From positions 124,001 through 188,000 of the forward strand of contig NZ_SDHZ01000001.1 in assembly GCF_004118675.1 (NCBI RefSeq): a stretch of 64,000 nt of DNA. Direction: 5' to 3'. Position 1 is the first letter of the stretch, and the number at the start of each line of letters is the position of its first letter. Below the pieces are notes generated by a model. The model ran no database searches. It had not been told where the DNA came from and saw nothing but the letters and a program-made list of their open reading frames with translations. Position numbers and translations under genes: made by a program. Below are positions 34,980-44,255 of this stretch, piece after piece. The DNA is from Filimonas effusa. GTDB lineage: Bacteria; Bacteroidota; Bacteroidia; Chitinophagales; Chitinophagaceae.

Positions 34980-35714
34980 TTAACGTAAGGCTGACAGGGA
35001 ATAGCGGGGTGTTGCTTTTTTATAAGTGAGCACCAGGCCAACGCCGGGTGTTCTGAGTGCTGAATTGAAAGTAGGAGACACCTGCAGGCTTAGATCGTCC
35101 GACACATCAAAAGTTTTCAAGTGTCCGAATACTGTAGCGTCTACTACGTTAATACCCCATACTATCAGGAACCATAACACGGAGTAATCTCTGGCCTGGC
35201 GATAGGAATTTCGTATGTTCTGGTAGCTGGATGCCGGATATGTTTCGCCATTCTCCTTGAGCATGCTTGGGTGGATACCCGGCAGCTTGCTTTTATCGAC
35301 CTTACCGTCGATCTCTGTGGTTGCAGCATATACGGCTTCGTAAGCATACTTAGCTCTTTTATAATAGGTGTTATTGAAGATGAAGGTTGCTGTGGGGATG
35401 GCCAGGGCGCCGTATACCAGCGGGAGCTTCCAGTATTCCCGGTTGTAGATCTGTCCCCATCCGGGAATCATTGCTGAGCGTACGGTGGCTTTATTGGGAT
35501 CGTGTATCCTTCTTTTTACGATCACGGGGGTATCCTGTGCGGTTTTAGCCATCATGGGGGCAACCGGCTTTTTTACAAGCGTGTCGTGGGGCTTTGCCCG
35601 GGCAGTATCGAACAAAGAGGTACCCATCAGCTTTCTTCTGGCACTATCCTGCGCCTGTGCTGAATACCAGCTGCTGCAGCAAAGCAGCAATATGATACAA
35701 AAAAGAAGTCGCAT
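34980..35714 (-). CDS. DUF5683 membrane protein
   Basis: A protein of about 244 residues with a signal peptide (MRLLFCIILLLCCSSWYSAQAQ), a Pro/Lys-rich linker, and the DUF5683 core SAMIPGWGQIYNREYWKLPLVYGAL with two or three membrane segments. This family is regularly found between parB and dapB in Bacteroidota. The ATG at 35738 would put 17 nt of overlap with parB and eight residues before the signal peptide, so 35714 is preferred. Function unknown. Confidence 0.86.
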   Translation of the reverse strand: MRLLFCIILLLCCSSWYSAQAQDSARRKLMGTSLFDTARAKPHDTLVKKPVAPMMAKTAQDTPVIVKRRIHDPNKATVRSAMIPGWGQIYNREYWKLPLVYGALAIPTATFIFNNTYYKRAKYAYEAVYAATTEIDGKVDKSKLPGIHPSMLKENGETYPASSYQNIRNSYRQARDYSVLWFLIVWGINVVDATVFGHLKTFDVSDDLSLQVSPTFNSALRTPGVGLVLTYKKATPRYSLSALR

Positions 35715-35721
35715 GTGTAAT

Positions 35722-36666
35722 TTAGCTGGCCTGAACATTCATTTGTTCCAGAAGTTTATTCAGCTCCTGCAATGAATAATATTCAATTGTGATGCTGCCA
35801 TAACCCTTCTTGTTGTGGGCCAGTTTTACTTTGGTTGAAAAATGTGATGCTAAGTTATCCTCGATTCGCTTATAGGCAGGTGGGATCTCTGCTTTTGCAG
35901 CAACTTTAACATCGCCGGTTTTCTCCTTGTACAACTGGCGAACCAGGTCTTCGGTCTGGCGCACGCTCAGGTTTTTGCTTTTTATTTCGCCGAAAACATA
36001 CAGCTGCTTGTCTACGGTGTCAATGTTCACCAGTGCGCGGGCATGTCCCATGCTAATGGTATTGAAACGTACTGCCAGCTGGATATCCGGTGGTAATTTC
36101 AACAGGCGGATATAGTTGGTAACGGTACTGCGTTCTTTGCCCATGCGTTCGGCAACCTGTTCCTGCGTATAGCTCAATTCTTCCATCATCCGCTTGTAAC
36201 TTAAGCCGATTTCTATGGCGTTGAGGTCTTCACGCTGCAGGTTTTCAAGTAAGGCCAGTTCCAGCAGTTCTTTGTCATTAACCTGGCGGATATAGGCGGG
36301 TACATCTGTTAAGCCTGCGATTTTTGAGGCACGAAAGCGGCGTTCACCGGCTATCAGCTGGTATTTACCATCGGCCATCTTACTTACGGTAAGCGGCTGA
36401 ATAATATCGTGCAGCTTTATAGAAGTGGCGAGTTCATTCAACGCCGTTTCGTCAAAATCCTTACGCGGGTTTTTGGGGTTCACCGAAATCTGATCTAACG
36501 GTATACGGGTTGTATTTACGGCCTGCTCTACTACATTCGTTTTAAGTGCAGCTCCGGTGGTCGTTTTCAGGTCTGCATCGATGTTCTGCAGCAAAGAACG
36601 GATGCCTTTGCCTAATGCTAATTTGTTGTCCTTATTGTTGTTTGGTTTCGGAGCTGTCATTATCAA
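35722..36666 (-). CDS. parB: Chromosome-partitioning protein ParB
   Basis: A 314-residue ParB/Spo0J protein. The N-terminal CTP-binding domain contains NPKNPRKDFDE and GERRFRASKIAG; a central HTH (SYTQEQVAERMGKERSTVTNYIRLLKLP) binds parS, and a C-terminal dimerisation region follows. The start may be the first ATG or the one two codons later (36660). It follows parA after 35 nt. I saw no clear parS (TGTTYCACGTGRAACA-like) in the window, so the nearby origin is not demonstrated. Confidence 0.96.
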   Translation of the reverse strand: MIMTAPKPNNNKDNKLALGKGIRSLLQNIDADLKTTTGAALKTNVVEQAVNTTRIPLDQISVNPKNPRKDFDETALNELATSIKLHDIIQPLTVSKMADGKYQLIAGERRFRASKIAGLTDVPAYIRQVNDKELLELALLENLQREDLNAIEIGLSYKRMMEELSYTQEQVAERMGKERSTVTNYIRLLKLPPDIQLAVRFNTISMGHARALVNIDTVDKQLYVFGEIKSKNLSVRQTEDLVRQLYKEKTGDVKVAAKAEIPPAYKRIEDNLASHFSTKVKLAHNKKGYGSITIEYYSLQELNKLLEQMNVQAS

Positions 36667-36701
36667 TTAATAGTTAAAAGGTAAGATCAAAAGAAAAACT
36701 G

Positions 36702-37502
36702 TTATTCCAGAATCCGCTCTTCATTCTTCATTTTCGTGAGGTCGTTCTTTTGTAACACTTCCTTGGCGAGGTTCAGGTAGTTGACCGTTCCCTTGCTTTC
36801 TGCATCGTATAAGATCACCGGTTTTCCCACACTTGGGGCTTCGCTTAAGCGGGTATTACGGTGTATAATGGTCGAGAATACAATTTCGTCGAAGTGGCGG
36901 CGTACTTCGCTTACTACCTGGTTACACAGGCGAAGGCGGCCGTCGTACATGGTCATTAAGATACCTTCGATCTGTAAGGCGGGGTTGAGCCTGCTTTGTA
37001 CGATCTTGATGGTATTGAGCAGTTTGCCGAGACCTTCAAGGGCGAAGAATTCGCATTGTACCGGTACAATTACGCTGTCTGCCGCTACAAGCGCATTCAC
37101 CGTAATTAAGCCCAGCGAAGGAGAGCAATCGATGACAATGAAATCATATTTATCCTTTACAGGCTCCAATATGCCCTTCATCACCATTTCGCGGTTGGGA
37201 TAATTGATCATCTCAATCTCAGCGCCTACCAGGTCGATATGCGAGGGTATCAGGTCAAGATTGGGTATTTCACTTTTCAGGATCACATCTTCGGCCGGCG
37301 TATTATTAACCATGCAATCGTATAAACTGCTGGTAATATTATGCAGGTCGAAGCCTACGCCCGTAGTGCTATTCGCCTGGGGATCAGCATCTACGAGCAG
37401 CGTTCTGTACTCCAATACTGCAAAACTGGCTGCCAGATTAATAGCCGAGGTAGTTTTACCAACGCCACCCTTTTGATTCGCTACACCAATAATTCTTGCC
37501 AT
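36702..37502 (-). CDS. parA: Chromosome-partitioning ATPase ParA (Soj)
   Basis: A 266-residue ParA/Soj ATPase with the deviant Walker A KGGVGKTT (11-18), ADPQAN, and the Walker B-like [11 protein letters not shown]. It drives segregation of ParB-parS complexes on the nucleoid. It is the first gene of the parA-parB-DUF5683-dapB unit, 42 nt after an UPF0173 gene on the same strand with no visible terminator between them. Confidence 0.97.
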   Translation of the reverse strand: MARIIGVANQKGGVGKTTSAINLAASFAVLEYRTLLVDADPQANSTTGVGFDLHNITSSLYDCMVNNTPAEDVILKSEIPNLDLIPSHIDLVGAEIEMINYPNREMVMKGILEPVKDKYDFIVIDCSPSLGLITVNALVAADSVIVPVQCEFFALEGLGKLLNTIKIVQSRLNPALQIEGILMTMYDGRLRLCNQVVSEVRRHFDEIVFSTIIHRNTRLSEAPSVGKPVILYDAESKGTVNYLNLAKEVLQKNDLTKMKNEERILE

Positions 37503-37544
37503 GTATGTTTGTTAATTATATAAAATACCCGTACCGGTTGCAGG

Positions 37545-38231
37545 TTACGCCTCTATGGTTTCGCCTATCGCCGGTAATAAAAGTGTTTTTCCTGCTGCCT
37601 CAAATGTCGTTTTTGCTTTTTCTGTATCAATTGTAATAGGAGGGAAGGTGTTGTAATGCACCCCAACTACTTTATTACATTTCACAAAATCGGATGCATG
37701 AACGGCATCGGCCACATCCATCGTAAAGTTGCCACCTATTGGTAAAACAGAAAAATCAAGTTTTGCCCATAATGGAATTAACTGCATATCCATGGTTAAT
37801 GCCGTATCTCCCGCAAAGTAAAAATTCCCTTCTGCGGTAGTAAAGACAAAACCCATTGGATTGCCGGCATAACTACCATCGGGGAAGGAGGAAGAATGGA
37901 TCGCGTTTACCCCCCTGGCCTGGCCGAAAGGGAAACTGATGGGGCCTCCATGATTCATTCCGTGTACATTCTGTATGCCCTGGTTGCCTAACCAGCCCGC
38001 TATTTCAGCCGCACAAACACATACTGCGCCTGTACGTGCCGCTATACGTACCAGGTCGGCAATATGATCACCATGGCCATGTGATACAAAAATATAATCC
38101 GCTTCAATACTATCCACGTCCACCCCTTTAGCCTTTGCCTGCTCATTCGGGGAAATGAAAGGATCAAATAAAATCTTCTTTCCCGCTACTTGCACCAAAA
38201 AACACGATTGGCCATAATAAGTCAACTTCAT
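37545..38231 (-). CDS. UPF0173 metal-dependent hydrolase (MBL fold)
   Basis: A 228-residue metallo-beta-lactamase-fold hydrolase of the UPF0173 family. It has the metal motif SHGHGDH, further ligands in HGMNHGG, FAGDTALT and GVHYNTFPPI, and a normal family length. It is soluble. The substrate is unknown. Confidence 0.93.
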   Translation of the reverse strand: MKLTYYGQSCFLVQVAGKKILFDPFISPNEQAKAKGVDVDSIEADYIFVSHGHGDHIADLVRIAARTGAVCVCAAEIAGWLGNQGIQNVHGMNHGGPISFPFGQARGVNAIHSSSFPDGSYAGNPMGFVFTTAEGNFYFAGDTALTMDMQLIPLWAKLDFSVLPIGGNFTMDVADAVHASDFVKCNKVVGVHYNTFPPITIDTEKAKTTFEAAGKTLLLPAIGETIEA

Positions 38232-38266
38232 ATCCTCAATTTTTAAAACGGTTGCTGAAAGGGGGA

Positions 38267-38274
38267 CAAAAATA
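38267..38274 (-). promoter_or_regulatory. Possible -7 element of the UPF0173 gene (TATTTTTG)
   Basis: TATTTTTG on the minus strand matches TAnnTTTG and lies 36 nt before the start codon. A TTTC at about -33 (22 nt spacing) is a weak match. This promoter may also drive parA-parB. Confidence 0.45.
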
Positions 38275-38379
38275 ATTTTTAAGTGCCATTTTACCGAAAC
38301 TATATTTTAGGCAGTATTCCTGTAATTTTATCTCTCCCTTTCGCGGCTTCCCTGCGAAAGCTAAAATAGTCTGATTCAA

Positions 38380-39627
38380 ATGAGAAATTGGGGTAGCTGG
38401 TGGATCGTAGCCTTGGTAATGTTGGCGCTGGACTGGTATGTATTTTCTGCTCTGAAGGCTGTTACCAGCCATTTTTCCGAAAGAATGAAATGGATCTGTT
38501 ATCCATTTTACTGGATCGTTGCTATTGCCGCTATCATTACTGTGGCTGTTTTCCCTTATTTACAGGGCGCCCTTATCTCAAAATTCGTTCGTAACTACTT
38601 GTTTGCCATAGTGGTAGGTATTTTTTTTGCGAAACTTATTGCAGCGGTGTTCTTTGCACTCGACGATATCCGCCGCCTTGGCATATGGATGCTGGGCAAA
38701 TTGATGCCCGATACAGGCGCCCGTTATACCGATGAAGATGGCCTTATCCCCCGTTCAACCTTTCTTTCCTGGGCAGGTATGGCGCTTGGCGGTACGCTGT
38801 TTGGTACCCTTATATATGGTTTTTCTAATAAGTACCAATACAGGGTTCATAAGCTTTCACTCAAATATCCTAACCTGCCAGAAGCCTTTCGCGGCCTTAA
38901 AATAGTGCAAATCAGTGATATTCACAGTGGTAGCTTTCAAAATAAACAGGCGGTAGCGCATGGTGTAGCTATGGTCATGGCGGAACAGCCCGACCTGGTT
39001 CTCTTTACGGGAGATCTTGTTAACGATCGTGCAGACGAAATGAATGACTATACCGATGTTTTCAGCCGCATTAAAGCTCCAATGGGCGTTTACAGTACGC
39101 TGGGCAACCACGACTATGGCGACTATGTGGTTTGGCCCAGTCCTGCCGCTAAAAAGGCCAATCTCGACCAGTTAAAGCAGGTACATGCCAGTATGGGATG
39201 GCGTTTGCTGATGAATGAACATGTGATCTTCGACAGGAACGGGCAGAAAATAGCCTTATTGGGTATTGAGAACTGGGGCGCCAAAGGCCGTTTTCCCAAG
39301 TACGGGCGCATGGATATTGCCCACCCCGGAACGGAAACAATTCCATTTAAGATCTTAATGAGCCATGATCCCAGCCATTGGGATGCGGAAGTACGTACAA
39401 AATATCCCGATATAGACCTTATGCTTGCAGGACATACCCATGGGATGCAGTTTGGGGTTGAACTGCCTCATTTTAAGTGGAGCCCGGTTCAATGGATGTA
39501 CAAGCAATGGGCCGGGCTTTATGAAGAGGGAAAACAAAAGCTTTATGTGAACAGGGGATATGGTTTTATTGGCTATCCTGGCCGCGTGGGTATTCTGCCT
39601 GAAATTACGGTGATTGAACTAGCATAA
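38380..39627 (+). CDS. Membrane-bound metallophosphoesterase
   Basis: A 415-residue protein with about four N-terminal membrane helices (about 8-28, 42-60, 72-95, 125-145), then a calcineurin-like phosphoesterase domain with the metal motifs SDIHSG, GDLVND, GNHDYGD and GHTHGMQ. This is the YkuE/YaeI-like group, which in some bacteria acts on lipid-linked or UDP-sugar lipid substrates. Its stop lies 9 nt from the convergent rrf2 gene. Substrate not determined. Confidence 0.92.
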   Translation: MRNWGSWWIVALVMLALDWYVFSALKAVTSHFSERMKWICYPFYWIVAIAAIITVAVFPYLQGALISKFVRNYLFAIVVGIFFAKLIAAVFFALDDIRRLGIWMLGKLMPDTGARYTDEDGLIPRSTFLSWAGMALGGTLFGTLIYGFSNKYQYRVHKLSLKYPNLPEAFRGLKIVQISDIHSGSFQNKQAVAHGVAMVMAEQPDLVLFTGDLVNDRADEMNDYTDVFSRIKAPMGVYSTLGNHDYGDYVVWPSPAAKKANLDQLKQVHASMGWRLLMNEHVIFDRNGQKIALLGIENWGAKGRFPKYGRMDIAHPGTETIPFKILMSHDPSHWDAEVRTKYPDIDLMLAGHTHGMQFGVELPHFKWSPVQWMYKQWAGLYEEGKQKLYVNRGYGFIGYPGRVGILPEITVIELA

Positions 39628-39636
39628 ACTGCCATG

Positions 39637-40116
39637 CTACTGCCCAAAACTGTTTGAAACCCTTTTCAGTAAAATATCTTCCAGCAAACGGGCCGACTGC
39701 TCCTCCGGGTTTACCAGGTGGTAAAGTGTTACTTTATTCAGAAGTTCGTCCATGGTGTACTGGATCATTTTCCAGAGCGAGCGGGTGGAACAGTCGACAG
39801 AGTGGTTACAAAGACGTATACCACCACCATGGGCTTCGCAAAAAGCCTGGTCGAATAAAGCGCCGCCGAGCGCCTTCAAAACATCGTTGATAATAATTTC
39901 CCGGGCAGGACGCGCCAGTATATACCCGCCTTTGTTGCCGGGAGTGCTGTTGATAAAACCTGCGAGACGTAACAGGCGGGTGAGCTTTGCTACATACGGA
40001 CTCGTTAGCCCTTCCGCCTCGCTTAGCTGCGGTATGCTCATGCCGTCTGCCGACCGGCAACCTGCAATACGCACCAGAATGCGCATACCATATTCTTCCT
40101 GGGCTGTTATTTTCAT
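39637..40116 (-). CDS. Rrf2/IscR-like regulator at the end of the suf operon
   Basis: A 159-residue Rrf2 protein with an N-terminal wHTH (ITAQEEYGMRILVRIA...GLTSPYVAKLTRLLRLAGFINSTPGNKGGY) and three cysteines, C93, C103 and C109, in the position of the IscR cluster ligands. Spacing is CX9CX5C rather than IscR's CX5CX5C. It is the last gene of the suf operon, starting 21 nt after sufT. A role as Fe-S-responsive regulator of the operon is very likely by context and family. Confidence 0.9.
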   Translation of the reverse strand: MKITAQEEYGMRILVRIAGCRSADGMSIPQLSEAEGLTSPYVAKLTRLLRLAGFINSTPGNKGGYILARPAREIIINDVLKALGGALFDQAFCEAHGGGIRLCNHSVDCSTRSLWKMIQYTMDELLNKVTLYHLVNPEEQSARLLEDILLKRVSNSFGQ

Positions 40117-40137
40117 GGGTAAGTCCGGTTATTTCTA

Positions 40138-40449
40138 TTAAAGCATTCCTAACTCCAGTTGTGCTGTTTCCGACATGCGGCTTTTGTCCCAGGCCGGCGT
40201 CCAGGTTACAGATACGTGTACATCGTTCACGCCTTCTACCTCGCGCAGTTTCTGGTCTACCTCTATAGGCAGCGACTGAGCTGCGGGACAGCTGGGAGCT
40301 GTTAATGTCATTACTATCTGTACATTATTGATAGGGAGGATCTCTATTTCATAGATCAATCCTAGTTCATAAATACTTACAGGGATCTCGGGATCAAAAA
40401 TGGTCTGTAAACACGCAATGACCTTTTCTTTCAACGCTTCTGTTTCCAT
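40138..40449 (-). CDS. sufT: SufT/MIP18-type DUF59 protein
   Basis: A 103-residue MIP18-family (DUF59) protein aiding Fe-S maturation. The core DPEIPVSIYELGLIYEI and the reactive-cysteine motif TLTAPSCPAAQSLP are present. An in-frame TTG (40455) would overlap the sufE stop; the ATG at 40449, 2 nt after it, is preferred. Within the suf operon between sufE and the Rrf2 gene. Confidence 0.92.
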   Translation of the reverse strand: METEALKEKVIACLQTIFDPEIPVSIYELGLIYEIEILPINNVQIVMTLTAPSCPAAQSLPIEVDQKLREVEGVNDVHVSVTWTPAWDKSRMSETAQLELGML

Positions 40450-40451
40450 GA

Positions 40452-40880
40452 TCAATCATTTTCTGTTTTTACCTTGTAGGCCAGGGCGAAATTTTTCATC
40501 TGTTTCAGCATCGACAACAGTCCGTTCGAACGGGTTTGTGCCAGGTGGGTCGTCATTCCTATCTTCTGTATAAAATCGAGCTTTGCTTCCAGTATTTCGT
40601 CAGGTGTATGACCCGACAATACCCTGATAAGCATGCTTATTAAACCTTTTGCTATAACGGCATCACTATCTGCGGTAAAATAGATCCTGCCGTCTTTATA
40701 TTCTGCATGCAGCCATACTGTCGACTGGCAGCCGCGCACACGGTTATGATCCGTTTTATGTTCAGCGGCTAAAGGAGCCAGTTTTTTTCCCAGGTCTATG
40801 ATATACTCATATTTGTCGTCCCAGGAGTCAAACAGCCCAAATTCATCAACTATTTCGTTTTCCGTATCCTGAATGGTCAT
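40452..40880 (-). CDS. sufE: Cysteine desulfuration protein SufE
   Basis: A 142-residue SufE, which accepts persulfide sulfur from SufS and hands it to SufBCD. The acceptor Cys51 lies in RVRGCQSTVW, the family signature. It starts 17 nt after the sufS stop. Confidence 0.96.
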   Translation of the reverse strand: MTIQDTENEIVDEFGLFDSWDDKYEYIIDLGKKLAPLAAEHKTDHNRVRGCQSTVWLHAEYKDGRIYFTADSDAVIAKGLISMLIRVLSGHTPDEILEAKLDFIQKIGMTTHLAQTRSNGLLSMLKQMKNFALAYKVKTEND

Positions 40881-40897
40881 ATCCTGCTTCTTTGTGC

Positions 40898-42115
40898 TTA
40901 CAGCAGCATTTTAATTGCTTTCTGCAGGCCTTTTGCTAATGCGTCTACTTCTTCCTTTGTATTATAAACAGCGAACGAAGCCCTGGTGGTGCCCGGTATT
41001 GCAAACCGGTCCATTAAAGGCTGGCAGCAATGATGTCCTGTACGAACCGCAATGCCCTGGTTGTCGAGTATGATACCAAGATCCTGCGGATGTGCGCCTT
41101 CCACAACAAAGGATAATACACTGGCCCTGTTCCTGGCACGGCCAATCATTCTAACCTCTTTTATGGGCGTTAACTGTTCTGCCGCATACTCCAGCAATGC
41201 TGCTTCATGCGCTGCAATAGCTGATTTGCCTATACCGTTTACAAATTCAATAGCGGCTTTGAACGCTACTACATCTGCAATGTTGGGAGTGCCTGCTTCA
41301 AACTTGTAAGGCAGTTCATTAGGTGTGAAATGCTGGTAACTTACTTCCTTGATCATTTCGCCGCCACCCATGAATACAGGCATTGCTTCCAGGATGGCTT
41401 TTTTGCCATACAATACACCCACGCCGGTAGGGCCATATAGTTTGTGTGCAGAGCAGGCAAAGAAATCACAGTCCAGGTCCTGTACATCAATATCCAGGTG
41501 AACAGTAGATTGCGCACCGTCTATTAAGGTAATGGCGCCTGCTGCGTGTGCAGCTTTGATAATCTCCTTCACCGGGTTTATCGTTCCAAGCGAATTGGAG
41601 ATCTGGCAAATAGATACCAGTTTGGTTTTGTCGCTTAGCAAAGAATGAAAAGCTTCCATTTCAAGTTCTCCGTTATCATTAACGGGAACTATTTTGAGAA
41701 CCGCTTCTTTCTCGGCGCATAAAACCTGCCAGGGAACTATATTGGAGTGGTGCTCCATTCCCGATATAATGATCTCATCACCCTTGCCGATATTTTGCCG
41801 GCCCCAGGTATAAGCCACCAGGTTAATGCCCTCGGTTGTGCCGCGCGTAAAGATGATCTCTTCACGTGAGTCTGCATGTAATAACTGCTGAACAGCATTA
41901 CGGGTGTCTTCAAATGCAGCAGTGGCCTCCTCCGCCAGGGTATGTATACCCCGGTGGATATTGGCATTATACTGCGAATAATAATTTACCAGCGCATCGA
42001 TAACCACCTGGGGTTTTTGCGCTGTAGCGGCATTGTCAAGATATACCAGCGGTTTCCCTTTAACCAAACGGTTAAGTACGGGAAACTGCTGTCTTATCGC
42101 TGCAATATCTATCAT
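40898..42115 (-). CDS. sufS: Cysteine desulfurase SufS
   Basis: A 405-residue group II cysteine desulfurase (PLP), the sulfur source for cluster assembly. The PLP lysine is Lys225 in SAHKLYGPTG. The catalytic cysteine is Cys363 in RTGHHCCQP, with an extra Cys364 next to it. It starts 2 nt after sufD. Confidence 0.97.
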   Translation of the reverse strand: MIDIAAIRQQFPVLNRLVKGKPLVYLDNAATAQKPQVVIDALVNYYSQYNANIHRGIHTLAEEATAAFEDTRNAVQQLLHADSREEIIFTRGTTEGINLVAYTWGRQNIGKGDEIIISGMEHHSNIVPWQVLCAEKEAVLKIVPVNDNGELEMEAFHSLLSDKTKLVSICQISNSLGTINPVKEIIKAAHAAGAITLIDGAQSTVHLDIDVQDLDCDFFACSAHKLYGPTGVGVLYGKKAILEAMPVFMGGGEMIKEVSYQHFTPNELPYKFEAGTPNIADVVAFKAAIEFVNGIGKSAIAAHEAALLEYAAEQLTPIKEVRMIGRARNRASVLSFVVEGAHPQDLGIILDNQGIAVRTGHHCCQPLMDRFAIPGTTRASFAVYNTKEEVDALAKGLQKAIKMLL

Positions 42116-42117
42116 AA

Positions 42118-43425
42118 TTATTCTCCTGTTAAACGTTGCGTGATCAGGGTCTCTACATAGGTGCGGATGGGCTCCAGCTCTATCTTCTCGAGAATGTCCA
42201 TTGCAAAACCCTGTAATAATAATGCAAGAGCGGCTTCCCTGGGAATGCCGCGCGCCTGTAAATAAAACAGCGCATCAGTATCCAGGCTGCCTACAGTACA
42301 ACCATGTGAACACTTCACATCATCGGCAAAGATCTCCAGCTGTGGTTTAGTGTTCACTGAAGCTGTATCGGTTAATAATACGTTCTTGTTCGACTGGAAG
42401 GCATTGGTCTTCTGCGCATCTTTGCGCACGAAGATCTTTCCGTTGAACACGCCGGTAGACTGGCCATCGAGAATGCCTTTATATAACTCATTGCTCTCGC
42501 AATGGGGTACAGCATTGTCAACGATAGTATGATTGTCGATATGGCCCTGGCCACGCTGAAAATATAAACCGTATAAATGCGCTTCGGAATAAGAAGCTTC
42601 CATCACCGCGTGCAGGTTGTTACGTACAATAGCGCCGTTGAGCGATAAGGTAACAGAGGTGAATACGCTTTTGCCTATCTGCCTGAAATGAGTAGTGCTC
42701 ACCTGGCTTGCATGACTGGCATCGTTCTGTAATTTATAGTAAGAAACATTGGCTGCTTCTTCTATCACGATCTCCATCACCTGGTTGGTAAGGCTTTCAG
42801 TTTCGCCTATGGTGATATAGGTTTCCACAAACTTTACTTCAGCTTGTTTGCCTACATATATCAGGCTGCGTGGCTGCGACAGTACTGCATTGCTGCGCGC
42901 ATCTGTAATATTGTAAATATAGACAGGCCCTTCAACGATCTTCCTGTCAGGTACATGCAAAAACAAACCGCCTTGCATGTAAGCTGTATTCAGAGCATTG
43001 ATACCGTCTTTCAGATATTGGCTGCTATGGTTGAAATGCGCTTCTACTTTTGCTTTGAAATCCGGGTGGTTGGCTGCTTCGTCCAGGAACGTGATGGTTA
43101 ACGCTGAAGAATGTATCACCGATAAAGCCGGAGCAAATACACCATTGATGAAAAACAATTCCGTTGCCAGGTCATGACCGGGTAAACGAATGCCTTCCAG
43201 ATCTGCTGCAGTTAAAGCGCTTGCTGCCTTGCCCGCCAGCTGGTATTCTTTATTAAATAAACCGCTGATGCGTGTATATTTCCATTCTTCATGACGTACA
43301 GAAGGAATGCCCAGGTCACTGAAATCCTGCATCGCTTCGCTGCGCACTGCTGCGATTTTGTTGCTGCTGTCTTTCACCTGTAAATCCCTGAACTGATCGT
43401 TTATATAACTCGTATTATTGTTCAT
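42118..43425 (-). CDS. sufD: Fe-S scaffold protein SufD
   Basis: A 435-residue SufD with the right-handed beta-helix core and the C-terminal signature DDVKCSHGCTVGSLDTDALFYLQARGI. It pairs with SufB and SufC in the SufBC2D scaffold. The first ATG fits the family. It lies 20 nt after sufC. Confidence 0.95.
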   Translation of the reverse strand: MNNNTSYINDQFRDLQVKDSSNKIAAVRSEAMQDFSDLGIPSVRHEEWKYTRISGLFNKEYQLAGKAASALTAADLEGIRLPGHDLATELFFINGVFAPALSVIHSSALTITFLDEAANHPDFKAKVEAHFNHSSQYLKDGINALNTAYMQGGLFLHVPDRKIVEGPVYIYNITDARSNAVLSQPRSLIYVGKQAEVKFVETYITIGETESLTNQVMEIVIEEAANVSYYKLQNDASHASQVSTTHFRQIGKSVFTSVTLSLNGAIVRNNLHAVMEASYSEAHLYGLYFQRGQGHIDNHTIVDNAVPHCESNELYKGILDGQSTGVFNGKIFVRKDAQKTNAFQSNKNVLLTDTASVNTKPQLEIFADDVKCSHGCTVGSLDTDALFYLQARGIPREAALALLLQGFAMDILEKIELEPIRTYVETLITQRLTGE

Positions 43426-43445
43426 GCTTGCTCTCCCTTGGTTTA

Positions 43446-44207
43446 TTACAGGCTTGCTTCCTGCATTTCAGCCTTAATAAAATCATATCCTTTCTCTTCC
43501 AGTTCCAGCGCCAGTTCTTTGGTACCAGACTTCACAATACGTCCATTATACAGTACATGCACAAAATCGGGAACCAGGTAGTCGAGTAAACGCTGATAGT
43601 GGGTGATGGCCAGCACAGCATTCTCGCTGCTGCGCAGTTTGTTTACACCATTGGCAACCACACGGATCGCATCAATATCAAGTCCGGAGTCAGTTTCATC
43701 AAGGATGGCCAGCTTAGGCTGCAACATTGCCATCTGGAAGATCTCATTTCTCTTCTTTTCACCGCCTGAAAAGCCTTCGTTTAAAGAACGGCTTAACATC
43801 GTTTGATCCATTTCCATCAACGCCATTTTTTCCTTCATCATCTTAAGGAAGGCTACGGCGTCAAGTGGTTCTTCACCACGGTATTTACGAACTTCGTTGA
43901 CAGCAGTTTTAATGAAATTGGTAGTGCTTACGCCCGGTATCTCTACAGGATACTGGAAACTCAGGAACAAACCTTCGCCGGCTCTTTCTTCAGGAGAAAG
44001 GTCCAGCAGGTCTTTACCGTCGAATGTAACACTGCCACCTGTAACGGTGTAGTCCTGGCGGCCTGCCAGAATAGAAGCCAATGTGCTTTTCCCGGCGCCG
44101 TTAGGGCCCATGATAGCATGTACTTCTCCTGGTTTCACCTCCAGGTTAATACCTTTCAGAATTTCTTTCCCGTCAATTTCCGCCTGTAAATTTTTAATAT
44201 GTAACAT
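43446..44207 (-). CDS. sufC: Fe-S assembly ATPase SufC
   Basis: A 253-residue ABC-type ATPase with Walker A GPNGAGKS, signature FSGGEKKRNE and Walker B LAILDETDSGLD (the SufC-specific form). It powers the conformational changes of the SufBC2D scaffold. Confidence 0.97.
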   Translation of the reverse strand: MLHIKNLQAEIDGKEILKGINLEVKPGEVHAIMGPNGAGKSTLASILAGRQDYTVTGGSVTFDGKDLLDLSPEERAGEGLFLSFQYPVEIPGVSTTNFIKTAVNEVRKYRGEEPLDAVAFLKMMKEKMALMEMDQTMLSRSLNEGFSGGEKKRNEIFQMAMLQPKLAILDETDSGLDIDAIRVVANGVNKLRSSENAVLAITHYQRLLDYLVPDFVHVLYNGRIVKSGTKELALELEEKGYDFIKAEMQEASL

Positions 44208-44255
44208 GATAATAAATTCTCTGATTCAAAAGTCTAAATTCAAAAATGGGGTTGT

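Noticed and set aside
35722-37502. Nearby parS site or replication origin
   Set aside because: No TGTTYCACGTGRAACA-like sequence was seen; partial CACGTG matches (near 9383 and 41866) lack the flanks.
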